From Rhodobacter sp. (GTDB taxonomy: Bacteria > Pseudomonadota > Alphaproteobacteria > Rhodobacterales > Rhodobacteraceae), in NCBI GenBank assembly GCA_020637555.1, contig JACKKF010000003.1, positions 248,001 through 312,000 on the forward strand: a DNA stretch of 64,000 nucleotides. Direction: 5' to 3'. Positions within the stretch are counted from its first letter, which is position 1; the number at the start of each line of letters is the position of its first letter. Both the position numbers and the translations under genes were made by a program. Under the pieces are notes generated by a model. The model saw only the letters and a list, made by a program, of their open reading frames with translations, was not told where the DNA came from and made no database searches. This document shows positions 24,870 to 33,617 of the stretch, piece by piece.

Positions 24870-25331
24870 ATGAACCCGTTCGCAGGCCCCATGTCAATCG
24901 CGCTGGACGAAGCCCGCGCCGCCGCCGCGCGCGGCGAGGTGCCGGTCGGCGCGGTCATCACCGACCCCGGGGGCCAGGTCGTCGCCCGTGCCGGCAACCG
25001 CACGCGCGAACTGAACGACCCCTCGGCCCATGCCGAAATGCTGGCCATCCGTGCCGCCTGTGCCGCCGCCGGAACCGAACGTCTGCCGGGCCATGCCCTG
25101 TGGGTGACGCTGGAACCCTGCCCGATGTGTGCCGCCGCGATCGGTTTCGCCCGGATCGAGCGGCTCTATTACGGCGCGTCCGACCCCAAGTCGGGCGGTG
25201 TTGCGCAGGGGCCGCGGATCTTCAGCCACCCGCAGGCACACCACCGGCCCCAGGTCTATGACGGTATTGCCGAGATCGAGGCCACGGCGCTGTTGCGGAC
25301 GTTTTTCCAGGAGTTGCGGCCGAAAAGGTGA
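24870..25331 (+). CDS. tadA: tRNA-specific adenosine deaminase
   Basis: A 153-residue zinc deaminase that converts A34 of tRNA-Arg(ACG) to inosine. The zinc and catalytic motifs are SAHAEMLAI (HAE) and PCPMCAAAIGFARI (PCxxC). The C-terminal FSHPQAHHRPQVYDGI is typical of TadA. The start at 24870 follows AAGGGG; longer open frame upstream is antisense to rluB. It is divergent from rluB with 52 bases between. Confidence 0.95.
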   Translation: MNPFAGPMSIALDEARAAAARGEVPVGAVITDPGGQVVARAGNRTRELNDPSAHAEMLAIRAACAAAGTERLPGHALWVTLEPCPMCAAAIGFARIERLYYGASDPKSGGVAQGPRIFSHPQAHHRPQVYDGIAEIEATALLRTFFQELRPKR

Positions 25332-25426
25332 CGCCGGGGCACGCAATATCTGCCAGAGCATCGGGCAAAGGGCGCAAATTGTAGGTTTTCCTGGCCTGTC
25401 CGACCACATTTTGCAGCGCAGCGAAT

Positions 25427-25474
25427 CACTTTTCGAGAAAGTGGATTGCGCGATTCCACCGTTTTCTTTACTCT
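25427..25474 (+). promoter_or_regulatory. Palindrome and promoter-like pair upstream of the cellulose operon
   Basis: CACTTT-TCGAG-AAAGTG at 25427-25443 is a 6-bp inverted repeat. Three bases later TTGCGC at 25446-25451, a 17-base spacer and TACTCT at 25469-25474 resemble a sigma-70 promoter. The bcsN ATG is 145 bases further, leaving a long leader. The rest of the 287-base gap from tadA to bcsN (25332-25618) holds no gene that I can see. Confidence 0.4.
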
Positions 25475-25618
25475 TTGCTGCAAAAGAAGAAGCCTTAGCG
25501 GCGATCAGAGCCGGACCAGACAGAGGGTTGATGCGGGAACAGGCGCCCGTATCCGAAAGCCCCGCGTGTCCGAACTCGATCCGAAGCGACGGCAAGAACG
25601 AACGGCAGAGCAGGCATC

Positions 25619-26350
25619 ATGATAGGCACGTTTCTGGGCGTGGTCCCATTTCGTCGCGACGCGACCTTCGCGGGCAGGGTGACCCTGCGCGCCGGTTTGC
25701 TGGGCGCGGTTCTCGCCCTTGTGGCGGGTTGTTCGCAAATGCAGGGCAATGACGCCTCGACCGGGGTTTACCGACTGTTCAACAGCAGCCGGAACCCGGG
25801 GATGGAAACCCTCGAGAACACTGTCGAATACACGATCGTGCCGCCGTCGCGGGCGATGGTGAACGCGCCGCAGGCGCTGGTGGTGTTCGAGCGCAATCTC
25901 GGCGGTGCGCTGGAGCAGCGAATCGTCCTGCCCAATGCGACGGCGGTCGCGGGCGACAACGTCCTGCATGTGCGCGCGCAGACCTCGCGCAGCGCCGAGC
26001 TGGGGCGCCTGGATTTCAACGAGATCGAGACACGGTTCGGGGGGCTGCCGCCGCCGTTTCAGCAGTTGAACGAGGGCAGCCTGTCGTCCGGCAGCGACAG
26101 CCTGGGCTCGTATGTCTTTGCGCGCGAGTCGGTCGGCACCAACACCGTCTGCGTGCTGGTGCTGCGGCGGCTGGGTGTCGGCGCGCGTCCGCTTCCGCGC
26201 GGCACGCAGGCGCTGGACGTCGTGATGCGCAATTGCGTCAACGGCACGCTGCAAGAGGCCCTGGCGCCGATGGGCGACCGCGCCCTGGCCATCACCGGAG
26301 CCGCCGGCGCCAGTCAGACCTTGTCGCCCTACGCCGCGCCACGCGGCTGA
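25619..26350 (+). CDS. bcsN: Cellulose biosynthesis protein BcsN, lipoprotein
   Basis: A 243-residue protein with an N-terminal signal ending in LVAGC, a lipobox at about residues 34-38, so it is anchored at the periplasmic membrane face. The body (NTVEYTIVPPSRAMVNAPQALVVFERNLGG, GSYVFARESVGTNTVCVLVLRR) matches the CBP_BcsN family that accompanies bcsAB in rhizobia and Rhodobacter. The biochemical role is unknown. It is the first gene of the bcs operon, 51 bases before bcsA. Confidence 0.8.
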   Translation: MIGTFLGVVPFRRDATFAGRVTLRAGLLGAVLALVAGCSQMQGNDASTGVYRLFNSSRNPGMETLENTVEYTIVPPSRAMVNAPQALVVFERNLGGALEQRIVLPNATAVAGDNVLHVRAQTSRSAELGRLDFNEIETRFGGLPPPFQQLNEGSLSSGSDSLGSYVFARESVGTNTVCVLVLRRLGVGARPLPRGTQALDVVMRNCVNGTLQEALAPMGDRALAITGAAGASQTLSPYAAPRG

Positions 26351-26401
26351 CGGCAGGGTTCACAGTTTTCGAGAGTGCAGGGTAATGTGGGGACAGGAAC
26401 A

Positions 26402-28831
26402 ATGGCCAGATTGATCGGGACCCGGGCGCTATCGCTCGCGGACAAGGCGAATTTGGCCCTTTGGGTGCTGCTGATCATCATGGTCGCGGCGCTGGTCAGC
26501 GTGCCGACGTCGATCCAGGTGCAGGCCACGCTCGGCATTGCCGCGGTGATCGTGGTCGTGCTGCTGAAACCGATCGCGATGAAGAACATGGTCGCGCGCT
26601 TCGCGATGATGGCCATCGCCTCGACCCTGGTGATGCGCTACTGGGCCTGGCGGGTGACCGAGACCCTGCCGCCGGTGTCCGACACCATCTCTTTCGTGCC
26701 GGCCTTGCTGTTGTTCCTGGTGGAAACCTACGCCATCGGCGTGTTCTTCCTGTCCGCGTTCATGACCGCCGACCCGATCAAGCGCGGTTTGCCGCCCAAG
26801 GTCGCGGCGCGCGATCTGCCCACCGTGGACGTGCTGGTGCCCAGCTACAACGAGCCGGTCGAAATGCTGGCGATCACGCTGAGCGCGGCGAAGAACATGC
26901 ACTACCCCGCCGACCGGCGCACGGTGACGCTGTGCGATGACGGCGGCACCGACCAACGCTGCAACCACGAGGATCCGACGATTGCCGAGGGTGCGCGCAA
27001 GCGCCGGCGCGACCTGATCCAGCTCTGCAACGAGCTGGGGGTGCGCTATTCGACCCGGGCGCGCAACGAGCACGCCAAGGCGGGCAACATGTCCGCCGCT
27101 CTCGAGCATCTGGAAGGCGAGATCGTCGTGGTGTTCGACGCCGACCACGTTCCCAGCCGCGATTTCCTGGCGCGCACGGTCGGATTCTTCGTCGAGGATC
27201 CCAAGCTGTTCCTGGTGCAGACACCGCACTTCTTCCTGAACCCCGATCCGATCGACCGCAACGTGGGCTTTCGCGACGATTGCCCGCCGGAAAACGAGAT
27301 GTTCTATCACCTCTCGCACCGCGGCCTGGATCGGTGGGGCGGGGCGTTCTTCTGCGGATCGGCGGCGCTTCTGCGTCGCCGCGCGCTGGACGAGGCCGGC
27401 GGCTTTGCCGGCGAGACCATCACCGAGGATGCGGAAACCGCGCTGGGGATCCACCGCAACGGCTGGAAGTCGCTCTATGTCGACCACGCCATGATCGCGG
27501 GGCTTCAGCCCGAAACCTTCGTGTCGTTCATCCAGCAGCGCGGTCGCTGGGCGACCGGGATGATGCAGCTTCTGATCCTGAAGAACCCGCTGATGGGCAA
27601 GGGGCTGAGCCTGACCCAGCGCCTGTGCTACCTGAACTCGATGACGTTCTGGCTGTTCCCGCTGGTGCGCATGACCTTCATCCTGGCGCCGCTGATGTAT
27701 CTGTTCTTCGGCCTGCAGATCTTTGTCGCGACCATCCAGGAAGTGGCGGTCTACATGACCAGCTACATGGCGGTGAACTTCCTGATCCAGAACGCGCTCT
27801 ACAGCCAGGTGCGCTGGCCGCTGATTTCCGAGATCTATGAAACCGCGCAGGCGCCCTACCTGTCCAAGGCGATCTTCAAGACCATCGTGAACCCGCGCGG
27901 CGCAAAGTTCAACGTGACCGCCAAGGACGAGGTCCTGGAAGAGGACTTCATCTCGCCCATCTTCAAGCCGCTGCTGTTCATCTTTGCGCTGACTCTGCTG
28001 GGCGTGGTGGCGGCGGCGATCCGCTGGGTGATGTTCCCGGGCGACCACAGCATCATCATGGTCGTGGGCGGCTGGGCGGTCTACAACTTCCTGCTGGTCG
28101 GCGCGGCGATCCGGGCCGTGGGCGAACGTCAGCAGCGCCGTTCGGTGCCGCGCGTGCCGGTCAACGTGCCCGCGACCGTCGCCCTGGGCGAACAGAACCC
28201 GGTGTTCATGGCGGCCACCGTTGTCGATGCCTCGACCACGGGGTGCCGGATCGTGATGCGCAACCGCACCAATGCGGACGGCTCCAGCGGTCCGATCCCG
28301 CAAAAGGACGAGACCTTCTATTTCACGCCGGAATTCCCCAAGTCGCCGCATCTCGAGAACGCGGTGCGCGTGCAGGTGCAGTCCGTCACGCGCGAAGGGG
28401 ATTCGGTGTCGATGGGCGTGCGGTTCGACCCGACCCAGCCGATGGCGGTGCGCGAGACGGTCGCTCACATGATCTTCGGCGACTCGGCGTCGTGGGAGGC
28501 CGTTCGCGCGCGTCGGCACAAGTCGATGGGCCTGCTGCGCGGCATGAGCTATGTGGTCGGCTTGGCCTTTACCGGCATCTGGCACACCATGCGCCTGCTC
28601 GCCGCCGAACCGGCACGTCTGCAGCGCGTGCGCTCGCGCGAGGAAGAGGTCGTCGTGGTCGAGCAGCAGCCCGCGCACCTGCTGGCGTTCGGCCAGGCCT
28701 TTGATCCGCCACCCGATGAGCGGCCGATCTCGTTGCTGCAAGCCGCGATCGCCCAGAACGCGGCGCAGAATGCGGGCCGGACCGATGACGGCCGCGGCAC
28801 ATCCGCCGATCTGCACGGGAGGACCGTCTGA
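26402..28831 (+). CDS. bcsA: Cellulose synthase catalytic subunit (UDP-forming), c-di-GMP-activated
   Basis: An 809-residue inner-membrane GT2 glycosyltransferase that polymerises glucose from UDP-glucose into beta-1,4-glucan and threads it through the membrane. Motifs: D179-D180 in CDDGG, D246-A-D248-H (DxD), T341-E-D343 (catalytic base), Q379-R-G-R-W383. The C-terminal PilZ domain has R580xxxR584 and DASTTG, which bind c-di-GMP. Eight or so membrane segments flank the catalytic domain. These numbers equal those reported for Rhodobacter sphaeroides BcsA, which supports the ATG at 26402 over the GTG at 26375. Its stop overlaps bcsB (TGATG). The two diguanylate cyclases in this window are plausible activators. 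Confidence 0.98.
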   Translation: MARLIGTRALSLADKANLALWVLLIIMVAALVSVPTSIQVQATLGIAAVIVVVLLKPIAMKNMVARFAMMAIASTLVMRYWAWRVTETLPPVSDTISFVPALLLFLVETYAIGVFFLSAFMTADPIKRGLPPKVAARDLPTVDVLVPSYNEPVEMLAITLSAAKNMHYPADRRTVTLCDDGGTDQRCNHEDPTIAEGARKRRRDLIQLCNELGVRYSTRARNEHAKAGNMSAALEHLEGEIVVVFDADHVPSRDFLARTVGFFVEDPKLFLVQTPHFFLNPDPIDRNVGFRDDCPPENEMFYHLSHRGLDRWGGAFFCGSAALLRRRALDEAGGFAGETITEDAETALGIHRNGWKSLYVDHAMIAGLQPETFVSFIQQRGRWATGMMQLLILKNPLMGKGLSLTQRLCYLNSMTFWLFPLVRMTFILAPLMYLFFGLQIFVATIQEVAVYMTSYMAVNFLIQNALYSQVRWPLISEIYETAQAPYLSKAIFKTIVNPRGAKFNVTAKDEVLEEDFISPIFKPLLFIFALTLLGVVAAAIRWVMFPGDHSIIMVVGGWAVYNFLLVGAAIRAVGERQQRRSVPRVPVNVPATVALGEQNPVFMAATVVDASTTGCRIVMRNRTNADGSSGPIPQKDETFYFTPEFPKSPHLENAVRVQVQSVTREGDSVSMGVRFDPTQPMAVRETVAHMIFGDSASWEAVRARRHKSMGLLRGMSYVVGLAFTGIWHTMRLLAAEPARLQRVRSREEEVVVVEQQPAHLLAFGQAFDPPPDERPISLLQAAIAQNAAQNAGRTDDGRGTSADLHGRTV

Positions 28832-31077
28832 TGCGTCGCCTGTCCCCAACCCTGCGCGCTGCGCTGGTTCCCGTCCTGGCGCTCTGGTTGCCCGTGGCCT
28901 CGGTGCAGGCGCAAAGCGTGCAGATCCCCCTGCCGCTGGACACCACCACCGGCGCGCCGGCTCTCGACACGCTGGATATCGACCGTCTGCAGGCCGAACG
29001 GATTGCGGCCGAGGCCCACCGCGGCAACTATGTCGAACCGTCCGAGGCCGATCTGTCGATCGTCAGCCCCCTGCGCCCAATCGAGGCGCGCGGTCGTCCG
29101 GCCGGCAGCGCCATCCGTTTTGACGGCGAACGCCGGACGCTGCAATTCGCCCTTTTCGTGCCCCGGCCCGATCAGGTGCGGGCGCTGCGGGTGTCCACGC
29201 TGTCGTCGATCAACGTGCTGCCCGAACGCTCGCAGTTCCGGGTGTTCGTCAATGACACGCTGGTCGGCGAGGGCCGGCTTGAGAACTTCACCAATTTCGG
29301 CACGATCGACTTTCCGCTGGGGGCCGCCACCGTGCTGCCCGGGCAGAACAACGTGCGCATCCAGCTGGTGCAATACCACCGCATCTATTGCGGACCCGAC
29401 GCCTCGTTTGCGCTGTGGTCGGACATCGATCTGGCGAACTCCGGCGCCGTGCTCGCCTCGGCCGAGGGGATCTCGGGGCAGGACGGTTTCCTGATGGGGT
29501 TGGCCGGTGCGGCCGCGACCGGCGCCGGGATCGAGATCCGTGGCGCCGAGGCCCTGGGCGACTACCGCGACGCCTGGGTCTCGCAGATCACCCAGCGGAT
29601 CAGCGCCGCGCTGGGCGGCGATCCCATTCCCTTCCGTTTCACCCCCTACTGGAGCGTGCAGGGCCAACAGCGGTCGGCCGCGCGCGTGACCTTCCTGCCG
29701 TCGACGCAGAACCGCCTGAGCTTCCGCACCGCGGGCGATGGCGCGCAGGTGATGGTGGTCGAATTCCTGCCCGGCGAACGCCCGCACGCGATGCCCGAGT
29801 TCGAAACCATGCTGCCGCCGGTTGCCCGGCGTGCGCAACCGCAGCTGATCGCGACCCAACGCCCGGTCGCGCTGTCGGAAATGGGCTTTCACACGACCGA
29901 AGCCTTTGATCGCTATACACTGATCCAGCAACGGTTCCGGCTGCCGGACGATTATGTCGTGTTGACCAACGACAAGGCCGAACTGGCGCTGGATTATGTC
30001 TATATCCCCGACCTTCCCGCCGGGTCGGCGCTGCTGGTGCATATCAACGGCACCAACGTGCGCCTTCTGCCGCTGCGTGGCGAGGGCGGACAGGTGATCG
30101 AACAATTCCCCATCCGGTTCGAGGCCCGGCTGCTGCGCTCGGGCATCAACACGCTGGCATTCGAGGCCATGGTGCCGGGCGATCCGCCCGACCTGCCGTG
30201 CCCCGTGGCCGAGGCCCCGTTCCTGACCATCGGCGAAAATTCGACCCTGTCGGTGCCCTACAGCCCGTCGATGTATCTGGCCGACATGCATCTGGCCTTT
30301 GCCGGACTGACGCCGGCCAGCGTGATGACCAATGACATGACCGGGCGCTCGTTCGACGCAAACGACGTCGTGACCCTGCGTGCGGCGCTCAGCGGGGGCG
30401 AACGCCCCGAGGCGGCGATGCTGGCGCCGCGCCTCACGCTGTTGTCGCTGGACGACTTCGGCTCGATCCCCAGCGGGGGGTATCGGATCGACCGGCGGGC
30501 CGTGGAACAGGCGCTGACGCCGCCCCCCGCCGCGGAAACGCAGGTCGCGGATTCGGGCGCTGCACCGGGCAACCTGTTCAGCACGCGCCGCGACAGCGGG
30601 TCGATGGCGGCGCTTTCCCGGGGCTGGGACTGGGTCAAGAACGGGTTCGAGGCCGCGCTGCAATGGCTGCAGCCGCAGTCGGGCCTGTTGCTGGACGAAT
30701 GGCTGATGAACCAGCACGGTCAGGCCATGCTGGTGCAGCTCGATCCCGCGCGCCCCAACCAGATCTGGATGTTGCGCGCGCCCGGTAGCGACATCAGCGC
30801 CATTGCCTCGGCGATCGTCGCGGCGCGCACCACCACGGAAAGCCCGCGCGGGCAGGTTTCGGTGCTGGGCTATGACGGTCAGTGGCACAGCTGGATTGCG
30901 CCGGACCGCCAGCCCGTCCTGCTCGAGCCGATCTCGCTGGGAAACATCCGCCATGTGGTCGGCAACTTCGTGTCGGCGATGCCGATCCGCTATGTCACCG
31001 GCCTGTTCTTCCTGGCCCTGATTTCCGCGCTGTTCGCGCTGAGGCTGGTCATTTCTTCCCGGGAGCACCGTTCATGA
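28831..31077 (+). CDS. bcsB: Cellulose synthase periplasmic subunit
   Basis: A 748-residue partner of BcsA. The signal peptide (MRRLSPTLRAALVPVLALWLPVASVQA) is followed by a large periplasmic part of alternating carbohydrate-binding and flavodoxin-like domains (LEHVQL-type strands, FNDTLVGEGRLENFTNFG, QYHRIYCGPDASFALWSD). A single C-terminal transmembrane helix (YVTGLFFLALISALFALRLVI) docks on BcsA. Length is close to the Rhodobacter subunit. It starts one base into the bcsA stop and its own stop overlaps bcsZ by ATGA. Confidence 0.95.
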   Translation: MRRLSPTLRAALVPVLALWLPVASVQAQSVQIPLPLDTTTGAPALDTLDIDRLQAERIAAEAHRGNYVEPSEADLSIVSPLRPIEARGRPAGSAIRFDGERRTLQFALFVPRPDQVRALRVSTLSSINVLPERSQFRVFVNDTLVGEGRLENFTNFGTIDFPLGAATVLPGQNNVRIQLVQYHRIYCGPDASFALWSDIDLANSGAVLASAEGISGQDGFLMGLAGAAATGAGIEIRGAEALGDYRDAWVSQITQRISAALGGDPIPFRFTPYWSVQGQQRSAARVTFLPSTQNRLSFRTAGDGAQVMVVEFLPGERPHAMPEFETMLPPVARRAQPQLIATQRPVALSEMGFHTTEAFDRYTLIQQRFRLPDDYVVLTNDKAELALDYVYIPDLPAGSALLVHINGTNVRLLPLRGEGGQVIEQFPIRFEARLLRSGINTLAFEAMVPGDPPDLPCPVAEAPFLTIGENSTLSVPYSPSMYLADMHLAFAGLTPASVMTNDMTGRSFDANDVVTLRAALSGGERPEAAMLAPRLTLLSLDDFGSIPSGGYRIDRRAVEQALTPPPAAETQVADSGAAPGNLFSTRRDSGSMAALSRGWDWVKNGFEAALQWLQPQSGLLLDEWLMNQHGQAMLVQLDPARPNQIWMLRAPGSDISAIASAIVAARTTTESPRGQVSVLGYDGQWHSWIAPDRQPVLLEPISLGNIRHVVGNFVSAMPIRYVTGLFFLALISALFALRLVISSREHRS

Positions 31078-32168
31078 ACCGTCGCCACTTCCTGTCGATG
31101 CTGGGCGCCGCGCCGACGCTGGCCGCGATGGGCGGGCAGGGGGCCTCGGCCCAGGGACTGCTCAACAGCGAGGACCTGGCGCAACAGGCCGCCGCGGTGT
31201 GGCAAGCCTGGAAGGGGGCCTATCTGCAACCGTCGGGCCGTGTCGTGGATGGCCTGCAACAGAACGCCAGCCATTCCGAAGGGCAGGGCTACGGTGCGGT
31301 TCTGGCCGTCGAATTCGCCGATCAGGAGGCCCTGACCCGCATCCTCGACTGGACCGAGGCCAACCTCGCCTTGCGCGGCGATTCCCTTCTGGCCTGGCGC
31401 TATCTGCCGGATGCGTCGAACCCGGTTCCCGACCTGAACAACGCCTCCGATGGCGATCTGTTCTATGCCTGGGCCCTGGTTCGCGCGGCGGCGCGCTTCA
31501 ATCAGCGCGCCTATCTGCAACGCGCCCAGCAGACCGCGCAGGCGCTTGCCGCGCGCTGCATCGTGCCCAGCCTGGCGCAGCAGGGCGAGACGATCTTCCT
31601 GCCGGGCGCGCAGGGGTTCGTTCACGACAATCGCATCGTCTTCAACCCCAGCTACGTCATGCCCCTGGCGATGCGCGAGGTCGCCGCGGCGACGGGCGTG
31701 GTCGAACTGGCCCAGACCGCCCAGCAGGCCGAGGGGATGCTGCAACGCCTGGCGCAATCGGGCCCGGTGCCGGACTGGGTGCAGGTGACGCGCGAGGGCA
31801 TGACCGTCGCGACGGATTTCTCGGATGTCGCCGGCTACGAGGCGATGCGCGTGCCGCTCTATCTGATCTGGTCCGGGCTGCGCCAGCATCCTGCCGTCAC
31901 GCAGATGATGCGCGTCTATGACCGCACCGTCCAGCCGGGCGTGCCGGTGCCCACCCGCATCGACCCGACCTCGGGCGCGGTGCTCGAAGCGTCGAACGAC
32001 CCCGGTTATCGCGCGCTGGCCGGCCTGGTGACCTGCGCCGGCACGCCCGCGCAGGTGGGGTCCGACATGCCGCCCTTTGACGCCAGTCAACCCTATTATC
32101 CGGCGACCTTGCAGATGTTCGCGATGATCGCCGCCAATCAGGTGAGTCCCGAATGCGTGCCGATCTGA
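31074..32168 (+). CDS. bcsZ: Periplasmic endo-beta-1,4-glucanase, GH8
   Basis: A 364-residue cellulase of glycosyl hydrolase family 8 that trims cellulose during export. The N-terminus NRRHFLSMLGAAPTLAAMGG carries a twin-arginine RRxFL signal, unlike the Sec signal of many BcsZ. Catalytic marks are SEGQGYG (general acid Glu) and NNASDGDLFYAWAL (Asp). The start at 31074 is the ATGA overlap with bcsB, so the two are translationally coupled. Open frame upstream to 30882 is antisense-free noise over bcsB. The stop lies inside the next gene by 16 bases. Confidence 0.93.
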   Translation: MNRRHFLSMLGAAPTLAAMGGQGASAQGLLNSEDLAQQAAAVWQAWKGAYLQPSGRVVDGLQQNASHSEGQGYGAVLAVEFADQEALTRILDWTEANLALRGDSLLAWRYLPDASNPVPDLNNASDGDLFYAWALVRAAARFNQRAYLQRAQQTAQALAARCIVPSLAQQGETIFLPGAQGFVHDNRIVFNPSYVMPLAMREVAAATGVVELAQTAQQAEGMLQRLAQSGPVPDWVQVTREGMTVATDFSDVAGYEAMRVPLYLIWSGLRQHPAVTQMMRVYDRTVQPGVPVPTRIDPTSGAVLEASNDPGYRALAGLVTCAGTPAQVGSDMPPFDASQPYYPATLQMFAMIAANQVSPECVPI

Positions 32169-33613
32169 CCCTTCTGTTCCCCGCGTTTCGCCTGGGTGCC
32201 GCCTCTGTCGCGACGGCGCTGGCGCTGATCGTTGCCACGCCGCATCCCGCATCGGCCCAGGTCCCCGGCACCGAGGACCTGCGCGCGCTGATCTATTACC
32301 TCGATCATGACGACCAGCGGTCCGTGCAGGCCGAAATGCGCCGCCTGCGTGCGGCCTTTCCGAACTGGACGCCGCCGTCCGATGTGAACCAGCTCAGAAG
32401 CCTGGCGTCGACCGCGACGGCCAGCGTGGATGTGCAGCCGATCTGGGGGCGCATCCAGCGCAACGATTTTGCCGGGGCGCGTGCGCTGATCAGCCAGGAA
32501 CAGGCCCGCGTGCCCGGATGGTCGCCCGATGCCGAGATGCTGCGCGTGCTGGACACCGGCGAGTCGCAGGCGGCTTTCGAACAGGCCTACGCGGCGCGTG
32601 ATCTCGCCGCCGCGGTCTCGGCGGCGCGGCGCACCCCCTCGCTGATGCGCTGCGACCGGATCAACAACGCCTGGCGCCTGGCCGAACTGTATCAGATCGC
32701 CGGGCAGACCCCCAACGCCGTGACCACCTATCGCGGTGTGGTGCAGTCCTGCACCCGCCTCAGCGATGTGGTGCCGACCCTGGAAAAGGCCAATGACGTG
32801 GCATCGACCCAGGAAATGGCGTCGCTGTTCGATCTGGCCCGGCAGGCCGGGCCGTCGAACACCACGCAGTTGAACGAACTCGAGGCGCGGTTGCGCGCCG
32901 GTCGCGGGCAGGGCACCACCCGCACCGCCCGCGCGACCCAGCCCGCGCCGGCGCCCCGCGCGGCCCCGCAACCCGCCGCCGCGCCAGCAGCGGCCGCGCC
33001 GTCCGCACCCGTCTCGCCGGGGCGCATGCCCGCCACCGGCGACAGCCGCATCGCGCGCGTGCGCGCGGCCAAGGAACGCGGCGACTGGACCGCGTGTCTG
33101 GCGGCCTCGTCCAATCCGCAATCGCTGGACGTGCTCTATGAACGCTCGTGGTGTGCCTACAACCTCGACCGCGCGGGCGAGGCCCTGGCAGGGTTCACCG
33201 CCGCCTCGCAAAGTGGCGCGGCCCTGGGTGGCACCGTGCCGCGCGATGCCCGGTTCGGCATGATCCTGGCCTATCTGAACATGAACATGACCGAGGAGGG
33301 CGCCCGGCTTGCCGCCGCCACCGATCTGACCCGCCAGCAGCGGCAAGAGGTGGAATCGACCATCCTGGACCAGCGCGCGGTGCGGTCCTATCACCAGCGT
33401 GATTACGCCCAGACCATCGCCTATCTGAACGCGCTGGAACAGTTGAACGGCAATCTGCGGCGCGACCTGTCGATGTTGCGGGGCTACGCCTATCTGAACA
33501 ACGATCAGAGTGCGCAGGCGTTGACCGAGTTCCAGCGCCTCGATGCGCAGTTGAGCACGCCGGAAACCCGCGCGGCGCTGCAATCGGTGCGCGGCATCCG
33601 CAGCGGCGAATAG
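32153..33613 (+). CDS. Periplasmic TPR-rich protein of the bcs operon
   Basis: A 486-residue protein with a signal peptide ending near ATPHPASAQ (about residue 36). The rest is helical, of tetratricopeptide type: repeating AWRLAELYQIAGQTPNAVTTYRGV, YERSWCAYNLDRAGEALAGF and YLNALEQLNGNLRRDLSMLRGYAYLNND, split in the middle by a Pro/Ala-rich stretch. BcsC of other bacteria has such TPRs followed by a C-terminal beta-barrel of ~340 residues. Here there is no barrel, so it may be the periplasmic scaffold with export through something else. It overlaps bcsZ by 16 bases. Confidence 0.8.
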   Translation: MRADLTLLFPAFRLGAASVATALALIVATPHPASAQVPGTEDLRALIYYLDHDDQRSVQAEMRRLRAAFPNWTPPSDVNQLRSLASTATASVDVQPIWGRIQRNDFAGARALISQEQARVPGWSPDAEMLRVLDTGESQAAFEQAYAARDLAAAVSAARRTPSLMRCDRINNAWRLAELYQIAGQTPNAVTTYRGVVQSCTRLSDVVPTLEKANDVASTQEMASLFDLARQAGPSNTTQLNELEARLRAGRGQGTTRTARATQPAPAPRAAPQPAAAPAAAAPSAPVSPGRMPATGDSRIARVRAAKERGDWTACLAASSNPQSLDVLYERSWCAYNLDRAGEALAGFTAASQSGAALGGTVPRDARFGMILAYLNMNMTEEGARLAAATDLTRQQRQEVESTILDQRAVRSYHQRDYAQTIAYLNALEQLNGNLRRDLSMLRGYAYLNNDQSAQALTEFQRLDAQLSTPETRAALQSVRGIRSGE

Positions 33614-33617
33614 GGCG

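Noticed and set aside
26375..26401. GTG at 26375 as the bcsA start
   Set aside because: Starting at the ATG 26402 gives motif numbers identical to the known Rhodobacter enzyme and has a better ribosome site.
26429..28849. An 806-residue minus-strand frame opposite bcsA
   Set aside because: Shadow of bcsA, with His/Arg/Asp-rich composition typical of antisense frames at this GC.
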